From SXXH01 sp041165735 (lineage in GTDB: Bacteria; Planctomycetota; UBA1135; GCA-002686595): a stretch of DNA of 64,000 bases. This document shows, piece after piece, positions 50,873 through 59,273 of the stretch. Both the position numbers and the translations under genes were made by a program. The notes beneath the pieces were generated by a model. That model was not told where the DNA came from. It searched no databases and saw only the letters and a program-made list of their open reading frames with translations. The stretch spans positions 1-64,000 of the forward strand of contig JBKDQQ010000211.1 in the NCBI GenBank assembly GCA_046341775.1. The letters are read 5' to 3'. Position 1 is the stretch's first letter. Every line of letters begins with the position of its first letter.

Positions 50873-52083
50873 CGCGGCGGCGCATCGCCATCGTCGCCCC
50901 CGGCGGGCCGGATGAATTCGTCGGCGGCATCGAGCGCTTCGGCCGCGGCCTGGCCTTGGCGTTCGCCCGCGCCGGTTGCGAGGTGGTCCATGCGCGGGCA
51001 GGACGCGACGAGGATCGGCTCGCGGACGGGGTGCGCTGGCGTTCGATTCGCGTCGAGGCCGACGAACTGGATCCTTGGCGACTGGCGAAGCCGCGCCTCG
51101 CGAGCGCCATCCTCGAGGCGCTTCACGCCTGCGACGAAGTGCACGTCCTGCGCTTCGACGCCGGCTCGATCGACATCGTGCCGCGCCTCGCCGCGCACGC
51201 GCGCACGCGCTTGTGGCTGCACGACCACGGCACTTCGTGCGCGCGGGCCTTCCGCCACGATCCGCCGGCCGGGATGTCGTGCCCGCGGGACGAGTCGGCC
51301 CGCGCGCCGGTCGCCGATCCATGCGCGAGTTGCCTGATGCCTTGGATCGGAACGCACGCGGCGGGCGGGATCGAGCGCCTGCGCGACGGCCTGGCGCGGC
51401 GCCGGGACGCCGCCGCGCGGGCGCTGTCGGCCGCGCACGAGCTGCTCGCGCCTTCGCATTCGCACGCCGACGCCTTGCGAGCGGTGCATGGCGGACTCGC
51501 GCTGCGCGTCGTGGAGCCCGGCGTGGAGGAGTGCTTCCTGGCCACGGGACGCGACGCGACGAGCGTCGCGCCGCGCGAGGGCGCCTTGCGCGTGCTGCAC
51601 GCCGGCAACCACGGATGGTGGAAGGGCAGCTGCGACCTGCTCGACGCGTTCGAGGAGATCGACCGCGCGGACGCGACGCTCGTGCTGGCGGGAACGGGCA
51701 TCGATGCGAGTTGGACGCGGCGACTGGCGCGCGCGGCTCGGCTGGCGCGCCTCGAGCAGCATGGCGCCTACGAGCCGGATGGCCTGGCGCGCCTCGCCGC
51801 GGGCTGCGACGTCGCCGTGTTCCCGTCGCGACTCGCCGAGTCCTTCGGATTGGCCGCGGCGGAATGCGGCGCCGCGGGATTGGAGCTCGTCGTGTCCGAC
51901 CGGGGCGACTTGCCCGAACGCGTGGGAGGGGATGCATCCCTCGTCGTTCCGGCCGGCGACGCGCGCGCCTTGGCGCGCATGCTCGAACGACTGGCGGACG
52001 CCAAGTTCTCGGGGCGGCTGCGTCGCGGCGCCCAACGCCGCGCGCGCGACACCGACGCTTGCGTCCGCGAGTTGCTGGCTTGA
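50869..52083 (+). CDS. GT4-family glycosyltransferase
   Basis: A 404-residue GT-B enzyme. The N-terminal domain has IAIVAPGGPDEFVGGIERFG, with the GG(I/T)E acceptor-side loop. The C-terminal half has LRVLHAGNHGWWKGSCDLLDA (the usual …G+…KG…LL.A), LVLAGTGIDASW, GAYEPDGLARLAAGCDVAVF and SRLAESFGLAAAECGAAGLE, which carries the E-x7-E pair. Four cysteines lie in the middle (CARAF, MSCPRD, CASCLMP), as in several bacterial GT4 proteins that carry a Cys-rich loop. ATG 50869 overlaps the PIG-L stop. It is convergent with the phosphatase-cytochrome gene. Confidence 0.88.
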   Translation: MTRRRIAIVAPGGPDEFVGGIERFGRGLALAFARAGCEVVHARAGRDEDRLADGVRWRSIRVEADELDPWRLAKPRLASAILEALHACDEVHVLRFDAGSIDIVPRLAAHARTRLWLHDHGTSCARAFRHDPPAGMSCPRDESARAPVADPCASCLMPWIGTHAAGGIERLRDGLARRRDAAARALSAAHELLAPSHSHADALRAVHGGLALRVVEPGVEECFLATGRDATSVAPREGALRVLHAGNHGWWKGSCDLLDAFEEIDRADATLVLAGTGIDASWTRRLARAARLARLEQHGAYEPDGLARLAAGCDVAVFPSRLAESFGLAAAECGAAGLELVVSDRGDLPERVGGDASLVVPAGDARALARMLERLADAKFSGRLRRGAQRRARDTDACVRELLA

Positions 52084-52116
52084 GGTTCGCCGCCGCGGCG
52101 GCGCGCGGGCGCCTCA
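52081..52116. terminator. Nested palindrome spanning convergent stop codons
   Basis: The outer arms TGAGG (52081-52085) and CCTCA (52112-52116) contain the two stop codons themselves. Inside lies CGCCGCCGCGGCGGCG (52088-52103), a perfect 16-bp palindrome. It resembles the arrangements at 12195 and 35084. Confidence 0.4.
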
Positions 52117-53052
52117 GTTGCGATGCTTGGCGTGGCAGTCCTTGCAGTTCTGCGCGATGGCCTTGAAGCGGGCCGACAACTGCTCCCGCGTCTCCTTGCC
52201 GGCGACGAAGGCGTCCTCGAGGTCGGCCACCTCCCGGTAGCTCTTGCGCATCCACTCGACCAGTTCCCGCTGCTCGTCGGCAGGCAGGGTCTCGCCGCCG
52301 TTGCGGAAGTGGTCTGCCATGCGGCCGAGTTCGGCGGCGGGCACGAGGTCGGGATGGTCCGCGGGCGTGGTCCAGCCGGCCTTCTCGATGTGCTGCACGT
52401 TCTCGAAGGCGAAGTCGATCTCGACCATCGCCTCGACCATGTCCGACACCTTCGATCGCGCGGGGAACGCGTCGTCGGCGGTCTTCAAGGTCGCTTCGTC
52501 CACGGGCTTGCTGTCGCGCACGGCCTGGAACAGTCCCTTGTATTGCGCTGCGATGCCCGAGACGTGCATGCGCGCCTCGGCGTCCTCGTTCCGCAGGTAG
52601 CCCAGCGCTACGCAGGTCGACGCCACCGCGGCGGCGCTGCGATGCTTGCCATGGTGGCAATGGACGTAGACCGGGCGCGGCAGGTCGTGGACGGCGCGCG
52701 CGATTTCGAGGCGCCGCAGGACGTCGATGCCGTCGTAGCCGTGCGGCAGGTGCACGTAGCGCAGTCCATGCGCCTCGGCCGCCTCGACGTCCGTGGCGCC
52801 GCCGTCGACCGAGATGATCGTCTTGATGCCGAGGCGCGCCAGCGACTCGAAGCCCTCCTCGCCCTCGGGCAGCGCCCCGCTCCAGATGTCGGCCGTGTAG
52901 GCCACGACCTGGTGCAGTCCGGGGTACTCGGCGGGCTTGGTGTCGGTGACCTTCGGGGGCTCGAGCGGCGGACCGACCTCCTTGCGGGTCTCGGTCTGCG
53001 CGCAAGCGGCCGCGATGGCCAGAACCAGGGGGGCGAGGGCGAGCGACTTCAT
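52114..53052 (-). CDS. Exported dual-specificity-type phosphatase fused to a cytochrome c'-like domain
   Basis: A 312-residue exported protein (signal SLALAPLVLAIAAACAQ, possibly lipidated at Cys 17). Residues ~45-160 are a cysteine phosphatase domain of the DSP/tyrosine type. VYVHCHHGKHRSAAAVA has the Cx5R loop (Cys 132, Arg 138), preceded by LGIKTIISVDGG and LPHGYDGID. Residues ~190-312 are helical and end in CKDCHAKH (303-310), one c-type haem site. Placement of CxxCH at the extreme C-terminus after a four-helix-like region is the class II cytochrome c' plan. ATG 53052 fits the signal and a TATGAT 13 nt upstream. Neighbours are GT4 (convergent) and an iron importer (divergent). Function unknown. 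Confidence 0.85.
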   Translation of the reverse strand: MKSLALAPLVLAIAAACAQTETRKEVGPPLEPPKVTDTKPAEYPGLHQVVAYTADIWSGALPEGEEGFESLARLGIKTIISVDGGATDVEAAEAHGLRYVHLPHGYDGIDVLRRLEIARAVHDLPRPVYVHCHHGKHRSAAAVASTCVALGYLRNEDAEARMHVSGIAAQYKGLFQAVRDSKPVDEATLKTADDAFPARSKVSDMVEAMVEIDFAFENVQHIEKAGWTTPADHPDLVPAAELGRMADHFRNGGETLPADEQRELVEWMRKSYREVADLEDAFVAGKETREQLSARFKAIAQNCKDCHAKHRN

Positions 53053-53065
53053 GGCAGGGGCGGGG

Positions 53066-53071
53066 ATCATA
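53066..53071 (-). promoter_or_regulatory. Putative -10 element for the phosphatase-cytochrome gene
   Basis: Minus-strand TATGAT preceded by GC, the closest match to TATAAT in the window. It lies 13 nt before ATG 53052, giving a leader of about 6 nt. Confidence 0.5.
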
Positions 53072-53202
53072 GCCGCTCGTAGCACCCTTCCCGGGGTCGG
53101 TCACGGCCGGCAGGCCGGGGATGGGCGGGTTGGTCCGCGACCGGACGGTGTAACGCTCTCGTTCTGGTCTACTAGCGCCTCGTTCGAGAGCCCACCCGCC
53201 CC

Positions 53203-54225
53203 ATGCTCGCCCTGCACCAACGCATCGCGGCGCTCTGCGCCACCCTCGGACTCGCCTTGGCCGGATGCGGCGCGGATCCGGATCTCGTCGTCTACTGCTC
53301 GCTGGACCAGGAGTTCGCCGAGCCCTTGATCCGCGAGTACGGCGAGCGCAACGGACTGGACATCCGCGTCGAGTACGACGTCGAGGCGAACAAGAACGTG
53401 GGACTGGCGTTGCGCGTGCGCGAGGAAGCCTCTCGACCCCGCTGCGACGTCTTCTGGAGCAACGAGTTCGCCATGGTCGTCGCCCTGGCCGAGGACGGCC
53501 TGCTCGAGGCCCACGACTCGCCCTCGGCGGCGAGCCTGCCGGCCGAGATGAAGGACCCGGCCCATCGCTGGCACGGCTTCGCGGCGCGCGGGCGCGTGTT
53601 CATCGTCAACACGAACCTGGTCGACCCCGCGCTGATCGACAGTTGGGACGACCTGCTCGATCCGCGACACGCCGGCAAGGTGGCGATGGCACGGCCCCTC
53701 GCCGGCACGACGCTGACCCACATGGCTGCGCTCCACGAGGTGCTGCCGCCGGGCGAGGCGCGGCGCTTCCTCGAGACCGTCGAGCGCCTCTCGCGCGAGG
53801 GCGGGATCAACCTCGCGAACGGCAACGCGCATGTGATGCGGCTCGTCAGCGAAGGGCAGTGCGCCTTCGGGTGGACCGACACGGACGACTTCCACGTCGC
53901 GCTGGAGAAGGGCGCGCCCGTGCAGGCGGTCTACCCGGACCAGGGCGGCATCGGCACGATGCTGATTCCCAACACGATCTGCATCCCGGCGGGTGCGCCG
54001 CGCAAGGAAGCGGCGCGTCGCTTCGTCGACTGGGCGCTCTCGGAGGAGGTCGAGGCGCGCCTCGCCGCCTCGCGCTCCGCGCAGATCCCCGTGCGTCGTG
54101 GCGTGGCGCGGCCCGCGCACGTCAAGGCGCCGGGCGACTTCGAGCCCATGCGCTACGACCTGCGCGCGGTGGGCTTGTCGATCCGCGCGCGCGCCGCGGA
54201 GTTCCAGGAGCTCTTCCTCAAGTGA
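53203..54225 (+). CDS. Ferric-iron-type ABC binding lipoprotein
   Basis: A 340-residue periplasmic binding protein (lipobox LALAGCG, Cys 23). DLVVYCSLDQEFAEPLIREY at the mature N-terminus is the FbpA/FutA-type opening (…lvVYss.d….pl…f). RCDVFWSNEFAMVVALAEDG matches …DVfwnnE…. The C-terminal half has VYPDQGGIGTMLIPNTICI and ARRFVDWALSEEVEARLA. The family binds Fe3+, but related group members bind thiamine, phosphonates or spermidine, so iron is the likely reading, not certain. GTGA overlap with the permease gene. Confidence 0.85.
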   Translation: MLALHQRIAALCATLGLALAGCGADPDLVVYCSLDQEFAEPLIREYGERNGLDIRVEYDVEANKNVGLALRVREEASRPRCDVFWSNEFAMVVALAEDGLLEAHDSPSAASLPAEMKDPAHRWHGFAARGRVFIVNTNLVDPALIDSWDDLLDPRHAGKVAMARPLAGTTLTHMAALHEVLPPGEARRFLETVERLSREGGINLANGNAHVMRLVSEGQCAFGWTDTDDFHVALEKGAPVQAVYPDQGGIGTMLIPNTICIPAGAPRKEAARRFVDWALSEEVEARLAASRSAQIPVRRGVARPAHVKAPGDFEPMRYDLRAVGLSIRARAAEFQELFLK

Positions 54226-55760
54226 GCCGCTGGTTGGTCCTGTGCGCGGCCGCGGGCTTCGCGCTGGTGGCGCTGGGGCCGAGCATCGCCATGGCGCTGC
54301 GCGTGCAAGGCGCCGACCTGGCCGCGCTCGACCTCGCGCGCGGAGCCGGACTCTTGTGGCGCACCATGCAACTCGGGCTCGGCGCCGCCGCCATCGCGCT
54401 GTGCCTCGGCGCGCCGATGGGCTGGATCCTCGCGCGCGCCGCCGTCCCCGGTGCGCAGGCCTTGCGCGCGCTCGTCTTGGTGCCGCTCCTGCTGCCGCCG
54501 CTGGTGCTGGCGATGTCCTTCATGGGATGGACGACGTGGCGCGGCGGACTCGCCACGGCCGCGATCATGGGCGTCGGGACCTATCCTTTGGTGGCGCTCT
54601 ACGTGGCGCGCGCGGCGGAGCGCATCGACGGCCGGCGCGCGGACGCGGCGCGACTCGCCGGCGGCCTCGCGGCCATGCTGCGCGTGGAATGGGCGCTGGT
54701 GCGTCCCGTCGCGCTGGCGAGCGCCGGCTTCGCCTTCGCCTTCGCCGTCAACGACTTCGCGGTCGTCGACTACGTCAGCTCGCTCGGGCCCAAGCATCCC
54801 GTCTACGCCGACGACATCTTCGCCTCGTGGCGCAGCGGCAACGACACGAGCAAGGCGGTGGCGGCGGCGTGGCCGCTGGTGGCCTTGACCTTGATGGTGG
54901 TCGTGCCCGCCTTGGTCGTCGTGCGGCGTTCGCCGCTCTTCACGCACGAAGGGGACTTCCGGGCGCCCGCGCGCGTCGATCTCGGAGCGTGGCGCTGGCC
55001 GCTGGCGCTCCTGGCGTGGGCGGTCGTGGGGGCGACCGCGCTCGCCCCGCTGGCGCGGCTCGCGTTCGAGGCCGGAGGCGGCGCGCGCGGCTTCGGCCTG
55101 TCGACGCTCCTGCAGAGCCTTTCCAAGGCGCTCGCGAACGGCAGGCCGAACCTGCAGGCGAGCCTGCTTCACGCCTTGGGCGCCGCGCTGCTCTGCCTGC
55201 CCGTGGCGCTCGTGCTCGGACACGCGCTGGCGCGCAGCCGACGCTGGCTCGTCCTCGGCACCACGCTGGTCGTGCTGCCCTTGTGCGTGCCACCCATCCT
55301 GCACGGGGTCGGCAGCCTCGCGTTGTGGAACCGGCCCGCCACCGCGGCGCTGTACGACTCGGGCTGGATGGCGGTGCTGCTGCAGGCGGGTCGCTACGCG
55401 CCGCTCTTCGTGCTGGGCGTCGCGGCCGCGATCGCCGCAACGGATCGGCGCATCGAGGACTCGGCGCGGCTCGCCGGGGCCGGGCCCGCGCGCACCTTGT
55501 GCGGCATCGTGGCTCCGCTGCTCGCCGCTCCGCTCGCCGGGGGGGCGATGGTGGTGTTCGTCTTCGCGCTGCGCGAATTGGATGCGGCCATCCTCGTTCC
55601 CGCGGCCAACGGCACGGCGCTCTTCCGCCTGTACAACGCGGTGCACTTCGGCCGGGACGAGATGGTCGCGGCGCTCGCCTTGTGGATTTGCTTCTTCGTC
55701 CTGCTGCCGGGCGCCTTGTGGAGCCTGCACTCGCGGCGGAACATGGGGGCGTTGCCATGA
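54222..55760 (+). CDS. Ferric-iron-type ABC permease (FbpB-like, fused two-domain)
   Basis: A 512-residue permease with about twelve hydrophobic segments, two BPD-type halves in one chain, as in FbpB/SfuB. The first half has the EAA-like loop ADAARLAGGLAAMLRVEWALV, preceded by VLVPLLLPPLVLAMSFMG. The second has DSARLAGAGPARTLCGIVAPL, and the end carries FVFALRELDAAILVPAANGT, typical of iron permeases. Its GTG overlaps the binding-protein stop, and its stop overlaps the ATPase ATG. Confidence 0.9.
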   Translation: MSRWLVLCAAAGFALVALGPSIAMALRVQGADLAALDLARGAGLLWRTMQLGLGAAAIALCLGAPMGWILARAAVPGAQALRALVLVPLLLPPLVLAMSFMGWTTWRGGLATAAIMGVGTYPLVALYVARAAERIDGRRADAARLAGGLAAMLRVEWALVRPVALASAGFAFAFAVNDFAVVDYVSSLGPKHPVYADDIFASWRSGNDTSKAVAAAWPLVALTLMVVVPALVVVRRSPLFTHEGDFRAPARVDLGAWRWPLALLAWAVVGATALAPLARLAFEAGGGARGFGLSTLLQSLSKALANGRPNLQASLLHALGAALLCLPVALVLGHALARSRRWLVLGTTLVVLPLCVPPILHGVGSLALWNRPATAALYDSGWMAVLLQAGRYAPLFVLGVAAAIAATDRRIEDSARLAGAGPARTLCGIVAPLLAAPLAGGAMVVFVFALRELDAAILVPAANGTALFRLYNAVHFGRDEMVAALALWICFFVLLPGALWSLHSRRNMGALP

Positions 55761-56428
55761 CGCACGCCATCGAAGCCGCCGGCCTGGTCGTCGAGCACGG
55801 CGGACGCCGCGTGCTCGACCAGGCTTCGTTGCGCGTCGAGCGCGGAGCGTGGTGCGTCGTGGTCGGTCCCTCGGGCAGCGGCAAGACCACCCTGTTGCGC
55901 GCCATCGCCGGGCTGCAACCGCTCGTCGCCGGCCGCATCGAACTGTGCGGGCGCCTGGCCAGCGACGGGACGCGGCTCGTGCTGCCGCCCGAGCGCCGCG
56001 GAGTGGGCCTCGTGTTCCAAGGCGGCGGGGGCGGCTTGTGGCCGCATCTCTCCGCGCAGGCGACGATCGAGTTCGTGCTCGCCCGTCGCGGAACGCCGCG
56101 CCGGCAACGCGCGGCGGGCGCGCGCCGCTGGCTGGAGCTCGTGGAGCTGGGGCCGCTCGCGGCCCGCAAGCCGGGCGAGTTGTCGGGCGGTGAAGCGCAG
56201 CGACTCGCGCTCGCGCGCGCCCTCGCCGGCGAGCCCTCGGTGCTCCTGCTCGACGAGCCGCTTGGACCGCTCGACGCCCCGCTGCGCGCCGAGCTCGTGT
56301 CGCGCCTCGAGTCGTTGCGAAGCGCGAGCGAGCTGACACTCGTGCACGTCACCCACGATCCCGCCGAAGTGGCCGCCAACTGCACCGCGCTCGTGCGCCT
56401 CGAGCGCGGGGCGGTCGTCGCCGCCTGA
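55757..56428 (+). CDS. Ferric-iron-type ABC ATPase (FbpC-like, short)
   Basis: A 223-residue ATPase. Walker A is GPSGSGKTT near residue 35, Q-loop GVGLVFQGGG, signature LSGGEAQRLAL, Walker B VLLLDEPLGPLDAP, H-loop VHVTHDPAEV. It stops right after the catalytic domain, lacking the regulatory C-terminal domain of full-length FbpC (~350 residues). Importer is complete: binding protein, permease, ATPase, overlapping by 4 nt each. The five-haem cytochrome starts 6 bp later. Confidence 0.92.
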   Translation: MTHAIEAAGLVVEHGGRRVLDQASLRVERGAWCVVVGPSGSGKTTLLRAIAGLQPLVAGRIELCGRLASDGTRLVLPPERRGVGLVFQGGGGGLWPHLSAQATIEFVLARRGTPRRQRAAGARRWLELVELGPLAARKPGELSGGEAQRLALARALAGEPSVLLLDEPLGPLDAPLRAELVSRLESLRSASELTLVHVTHDPAEVAANCTALVRLERGAVVAA

Positions 56429-56434
56429 TCCGCC

Positions 56435-57415
56435 ATGTCCAACGCCAAGACGATCCTCGGCGCCGCGCTGGTCCTCTCCGGGCTGCTCGCGGTCGCGCTC
56501 GTGTTCCACCAGCCCTCGGAAGCCGCGCCCGCGCGCACCTTCACCTCGTCGCAGCAGTGCAAGGAGTGCCATCCCGCCGTCTTCGAGGAGTGGGCCGGCT
56601 CGCAGCACGCGCATTCATGGCTCAATCCCGACGTGCGCGCCTTGTCGAACGACTTCGCCAACACGGACTGCATCGACTGCCACGCGCCGCAGGAGATCTA
56701 CTCGACCGGGATCGGCGCGCGAGTCCTGCCGCGCGGCGCGCGTCGCGCCGAGGGCGTCGATTGCATCGCCTGCCACGCGCTGCCCGATGGCGGCGTCGCC
56801 GGCACGATCGATGCGCCGTCGGCGCCCTGCCGTCCGGTGGCGCTCGCCTCGCTGCGCAGCGTGGACCACTGCGCGGGTTGCCACGACCAGCACAAGACCG
56901 TCTCGCAGTGGCGCGAGACGAAGTACGCGGCCCAGGGCATCGGTTGCGTCGAATGCCACATGCCCATGCGCGCCGACGGCGGCGGACGCGACCACGCCAT
57001 GCACGGCGGGCACTCGATCGACGTCGTGCGCCAGGCGACCACGCTCGTCGCCGAGCGCGTGGCCGGCGGCGTGCGCGTGGCCTTGACGAACACCGGCGCG
57101 GGGCACCACTTCCCGACCGACGAGCGCTCGCGCGCGGCCGACTTGTGGTGGCGTCCGCTCTCCGAGGCGGGCTCTCCCGCCCGTCCGTGGCGGCACCTGT
57201 GGCGCTTCCGCAGCCCGTACAGGCACGAAGTGGATCTCGTCGACACGCTGCTGCCGAGCGACGCCACCAAGGAGGTGCTCGTCGACGATCCCGACAGCCG
57301 CGGTGCGGTCGAAGTGGCGCTCACCTACAAGCGCACGCCGTACTGGAAGGATCCGCTGCGTCCCGATCCCGAGCTCGAGGCCGAGTTCGTGCATCGCGCG
57401 GTGGTGCAGCCGTGA
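56435..57415 (+). CDS. Five-haem c-type cytochrome (cytochrome c554-like)
   Basis: A 326-residue exported protein with an N-terminal helix/signal (ILGAALVLSGLLAVALVF). Five CxxCH sites: CKECH (~42), CIDCH (~75), CIACH (~110), CAGCH (~146) and CVECH (~170), all in the first 200 residues. SSQQCKECHPAVFEEWAGSQ is the cytochrome c554/c' opening. His-rich segments (HDQHK, HAMHGGH) may give distal ligands. The C-terminal ~130 residues are beta-rich and haem-free (RVALTNTGAGHHFPTDERS), as in multihaem proteins with a cupredoxin-like tail. It follows the iron importer by 6 bp and overlaps the HEAT gene. Confidence 0.9.
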   Translation: MSNAKTILGAALVLSGLLAVALVFHQPSEAAPARTFTSSQQCKECHPAVFEEWAGSQHAHSWLNPDVRALSNDFANTDCIDCHAPQEIYSTGIGARVLPRGARRAEGVDCIACHALPDGGVAGTIDAPSAPCRPVALASLRSVDHCAGCHDQHKTVSQWRETKYAAQGIGCVECHMPMRADGGGRDHAMHGGHSIDVVRQATTLVAERVAGGVRVALTNTGAGHHFPTDERSRAADLWWRPLSEAGSPARPWRHLWRFRSPYRHEVDLVDTLLPSDATKEVLVDDPDSRGAVEVALTYKRTPYWKDPLRPDPELEAEFVHRAVVQP

Positions 57416-58977
57416 CGCGCCGAAACGCCGCCGCGCGCGCCGGTCTCCTGCTCGGCCTCCTGTGCGCCTGCGCAGGCGAGGGGCCGGACGCCGCCTCCAA
57501 GCCGGGCGCCGTCCCGGTCCACGAGGCGGTCGTCGCGCGCGCCTTGGCGGGATGCGCGCCGTCCGCCATCCCGCTGGTCGGCGCCATGGCCGCGCCGGAG
57601 CCGCCTCCGGCGCCGGAGGGCGCCGAGGAGTACCTCGAGGCGGCGTTGTCGGCGTACTCCGGCAACGACCTGCGCACGCGCGAACTGGCCTTGGCGGATC
57701 TGGCGCAGGCGGGCGAGGGCATGGTCGCGTCGTTCGCCGCCGTCGTGGCGCGCGCCGAACAGTCGCCCGAGCGCGCAGCCGCGGCCATCTCGGCGCTGGG
57801 CGCCATGGGGGGGCCGCTCGCGCGGGATGCGTTGTGCCGCGCGCTCGAGACGCACGCCACGCCGTGGGTGCGCGCGCGGTGCGCCTTCGAACTTGGACGC
57901 GCCCGCGATCCGCGCCTCGTGGGACGCCTGTTGCTGCGGTTGAAGTACGAAGTCGACGGCGAGAGCGTCATGTGGATCGCCGACGCCTTGGCGCGGCAAG
58001 GCAACCTCGCCGGGCTCGAGGGGCTGCTCGTCGTCGCGAGCCGCAAGGACGATGCCTGGCTCGGCGACACGGCGCGCGCCATGGCGGACGAACTGGCCGT
58101 GGCGCGCGGAGCGCCGTTCGGCGGCGAACTGCTGCGACGCCACGCCAACGGCCTCGTGCCCGACGCCGCGGTCGACGACGCGCAGGCGTGCCTCGCGTGG
58201 ACCTTGGTGCAGCGGCTCGCGCAGTTCGACTTGCGCCAAGTCGACGACGCGCGCTTCGTGCTGGCGCGCCTCGACGATTCCGTCGTGCCGCTCCTCGCCC
58301 GCAGCCTCCGCGACGAAGATCGCTACATCCGCCTGCACGCGGCGCAGTGCCTCGAACGCCGCGGCCCGCGGGCGCGCGCCGCCATCCCGGCGCTGGTCGA
58401 CGCGCTCCGCGATCCATCGGTGGCCGCGGTGGCGGCGGCGGCGCTGGCCGCCACGGCCGACGCCTCCGTCGCGGCGCCGCTCGCGCGCGGGTTCGAGGAA
58501 GGCGCGCGCCACGAGACGCGCGTCGCTTGCGTCGCGGCGCTCGAGCGCTTGTGCGCCGCGCCGCCGCTGGACGCCGGGGGCGCGCGCTTGGACCACGCGG
58601 CGTGGCGGGCGAGGCTCGACATGGAGGTCGGCGGCTGGGCCGCGAAGTTCTCCGCGCTGCACGCGCGCGCGGACGCGCCACTCGACTTGCGGCAGGCGGC
58701 GGCGCAAGCGCTGGTGGCGGGCGACGCGGGCCATTCCGCGTGGGGCTTCCTGTGCGACCTCGCCACGCGTTCGGACGGCGATCCCGACACCGCCTTGCGC
58801 GCGTTGCGCGAGTCCCTCGAGCGCAGGTCCGAACTGGGCGAGATCGAGGCCGCGACGGCCCTCGAACGTTGGCGGGCGCTCGCTCCCGCGCGCGGGACCA
58901 TCGAGACGATGCAGGAAGCCACCGCGCGCCGCGCCGGACAGGCGGCCTTGGCGCGCGCCGCGCCACCGCCCGCCTGA
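57412..58977 (+). CDS. HEAT-repeat lipoprotein
   Basis: A 521-residue exported protein. The signal ends in a lipobox-like LLGLLCACAG. Pro/Ala-rich residues lead to a series of HEAT/PBS-type helical repeats: AAAAISALGAMGGPLARDAL, VRARCAFELGRARDPRLVGR, SVMWIADALARQGNLAGLEG, YIRLHAAQCLERRGPRARAA and VAAVAAAALAATADASVAAP. No enzymatic motif is seen. HEAT lipoproteins beside multihaem cytochromes are common in Planctomycetota and probably serve as scaffolds. GTG 57412 overlaps the cytochrome stop (GTGA). A hairpin with A- and T-tracts follows the gene. Confidence 0.8.
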   Translation: MTRRNAAARAGLLLGLLCACAGEGPDAASKPGAVPVHEAVVARALAGCAPSAIPLVGAMAAPEPPPAPEGAEEYLEAALSAYSGNDLRTRELALADLAQAGEGMVASFAAVVARAEQSPERAAAAISALGAMGGPLARDALCRALETHATPWVRARCAFELGRARDPRLVGRLLLRLKYEVDGESVMWIADALARQGNLAGLEGLLVVASRKDDAWLGDTARAMADELAVARGAPFGGELLRRHANGLVPDAAVDDAQACLAWTLVQRLAQFDLRQVDDARFVLARLDDSVVPLLARSLRDEDRYIRLHAAQCLERRGPRARAAIPALVDALRDPSVAAVAAAALAATADASVAAPLARGFEEGARHETRVACVAALERLCAAPPLDAGGARLDHAAWRARLDMEVGGWAAKFSALHARADAPLDLRQAAAQALVAGDAGHSAWGFLCDLATRSDGDPDTALRALRESLERRSELGEIEAATALERWRALAPARGTIETMQEATARRAGQAALARAAPPPA

Positions 58978-58996
58978 AGCCGCGCGCCGTGGACGA

Positions 58997-59020
58997 AAAA
59001 CGCCGTGTTGGCGCCGTTTT
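58997..59020. terminator. Terminator-like inverted repeat with A- and T-tracts
   Basis: AAAACG (58997-59002) pairs with CGTTTT (59015-59020), enclosing a GC-rich partly paired centre. It begins 20 nt past the HEAT gene stop. It is the only terminator candidate here that carries the T-run of an intrinsic terminator (TTTT), and would end the iron-importer/cytochrome/HEAT transcript. Confidence 0.55.
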
Positions 59021-59118
59021 CCAGCGACCCGCACGCGCCGCGCACCGGGCGGGCGCGCGGCCTGCCGCGGAGCGCGGTTCCGGCCGGCTCACGCTCCCGC
59101 CGCGGTCGGCCGATCTAG

Positions 59119-59145
59119 TACTCTCCTCGCGACCCCGCGCGGGGT
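59119..59145 (+). promoter_or_regulatory. Putative -10 element and leader palindrome before the PIG-L/GT2 gene
   Basis: TACTCT at 59119-59124 fits TAnnnT. ACCCCGCGCGGGGT (59132-59145) is a perfect 14-bp palindrome where the mRNA would begin, as at the small basic protein gene. A 39-codon frame starts 8 bp later. Confidence 0.4.
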
Positions 59146-59153
59146 GCGATCCC

Positions 59154-59273
59154 ATGCCGATCCGCGAGTCCATCGACGGCGCAGCACGCCACGCAGGCGA
59201 CGCCGCGCCCCAGGCAGCGCCCCAGGCAGCGCCCCAGTCGGGGCGGTGGATCCGAGCGGAGTTCGGGCGATGA
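59154..59273 (+). CDS. Possible 39-residue leader peptide
   Basis: ATG 59154 opens a 39-codon frame that stops in an ATGA overlap with the PIG-L/GT2 gene. The product is MPIRESIDGAARHAGDAAP, then three PQAA-type units encoded by a 12-bp tandem repeat (about 59208-59241), then SGRWIRAEFGR. It has no recognisable domain. Its position right after a promoter-like element and its 4-nt overlap with the next start are what favour translation. It may only couple translation of the next gene. Confidence 0.4.
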   Translation: MPIRESIDGAARHAGDAAPQAAPQAAPQSGRWIRAEFGR

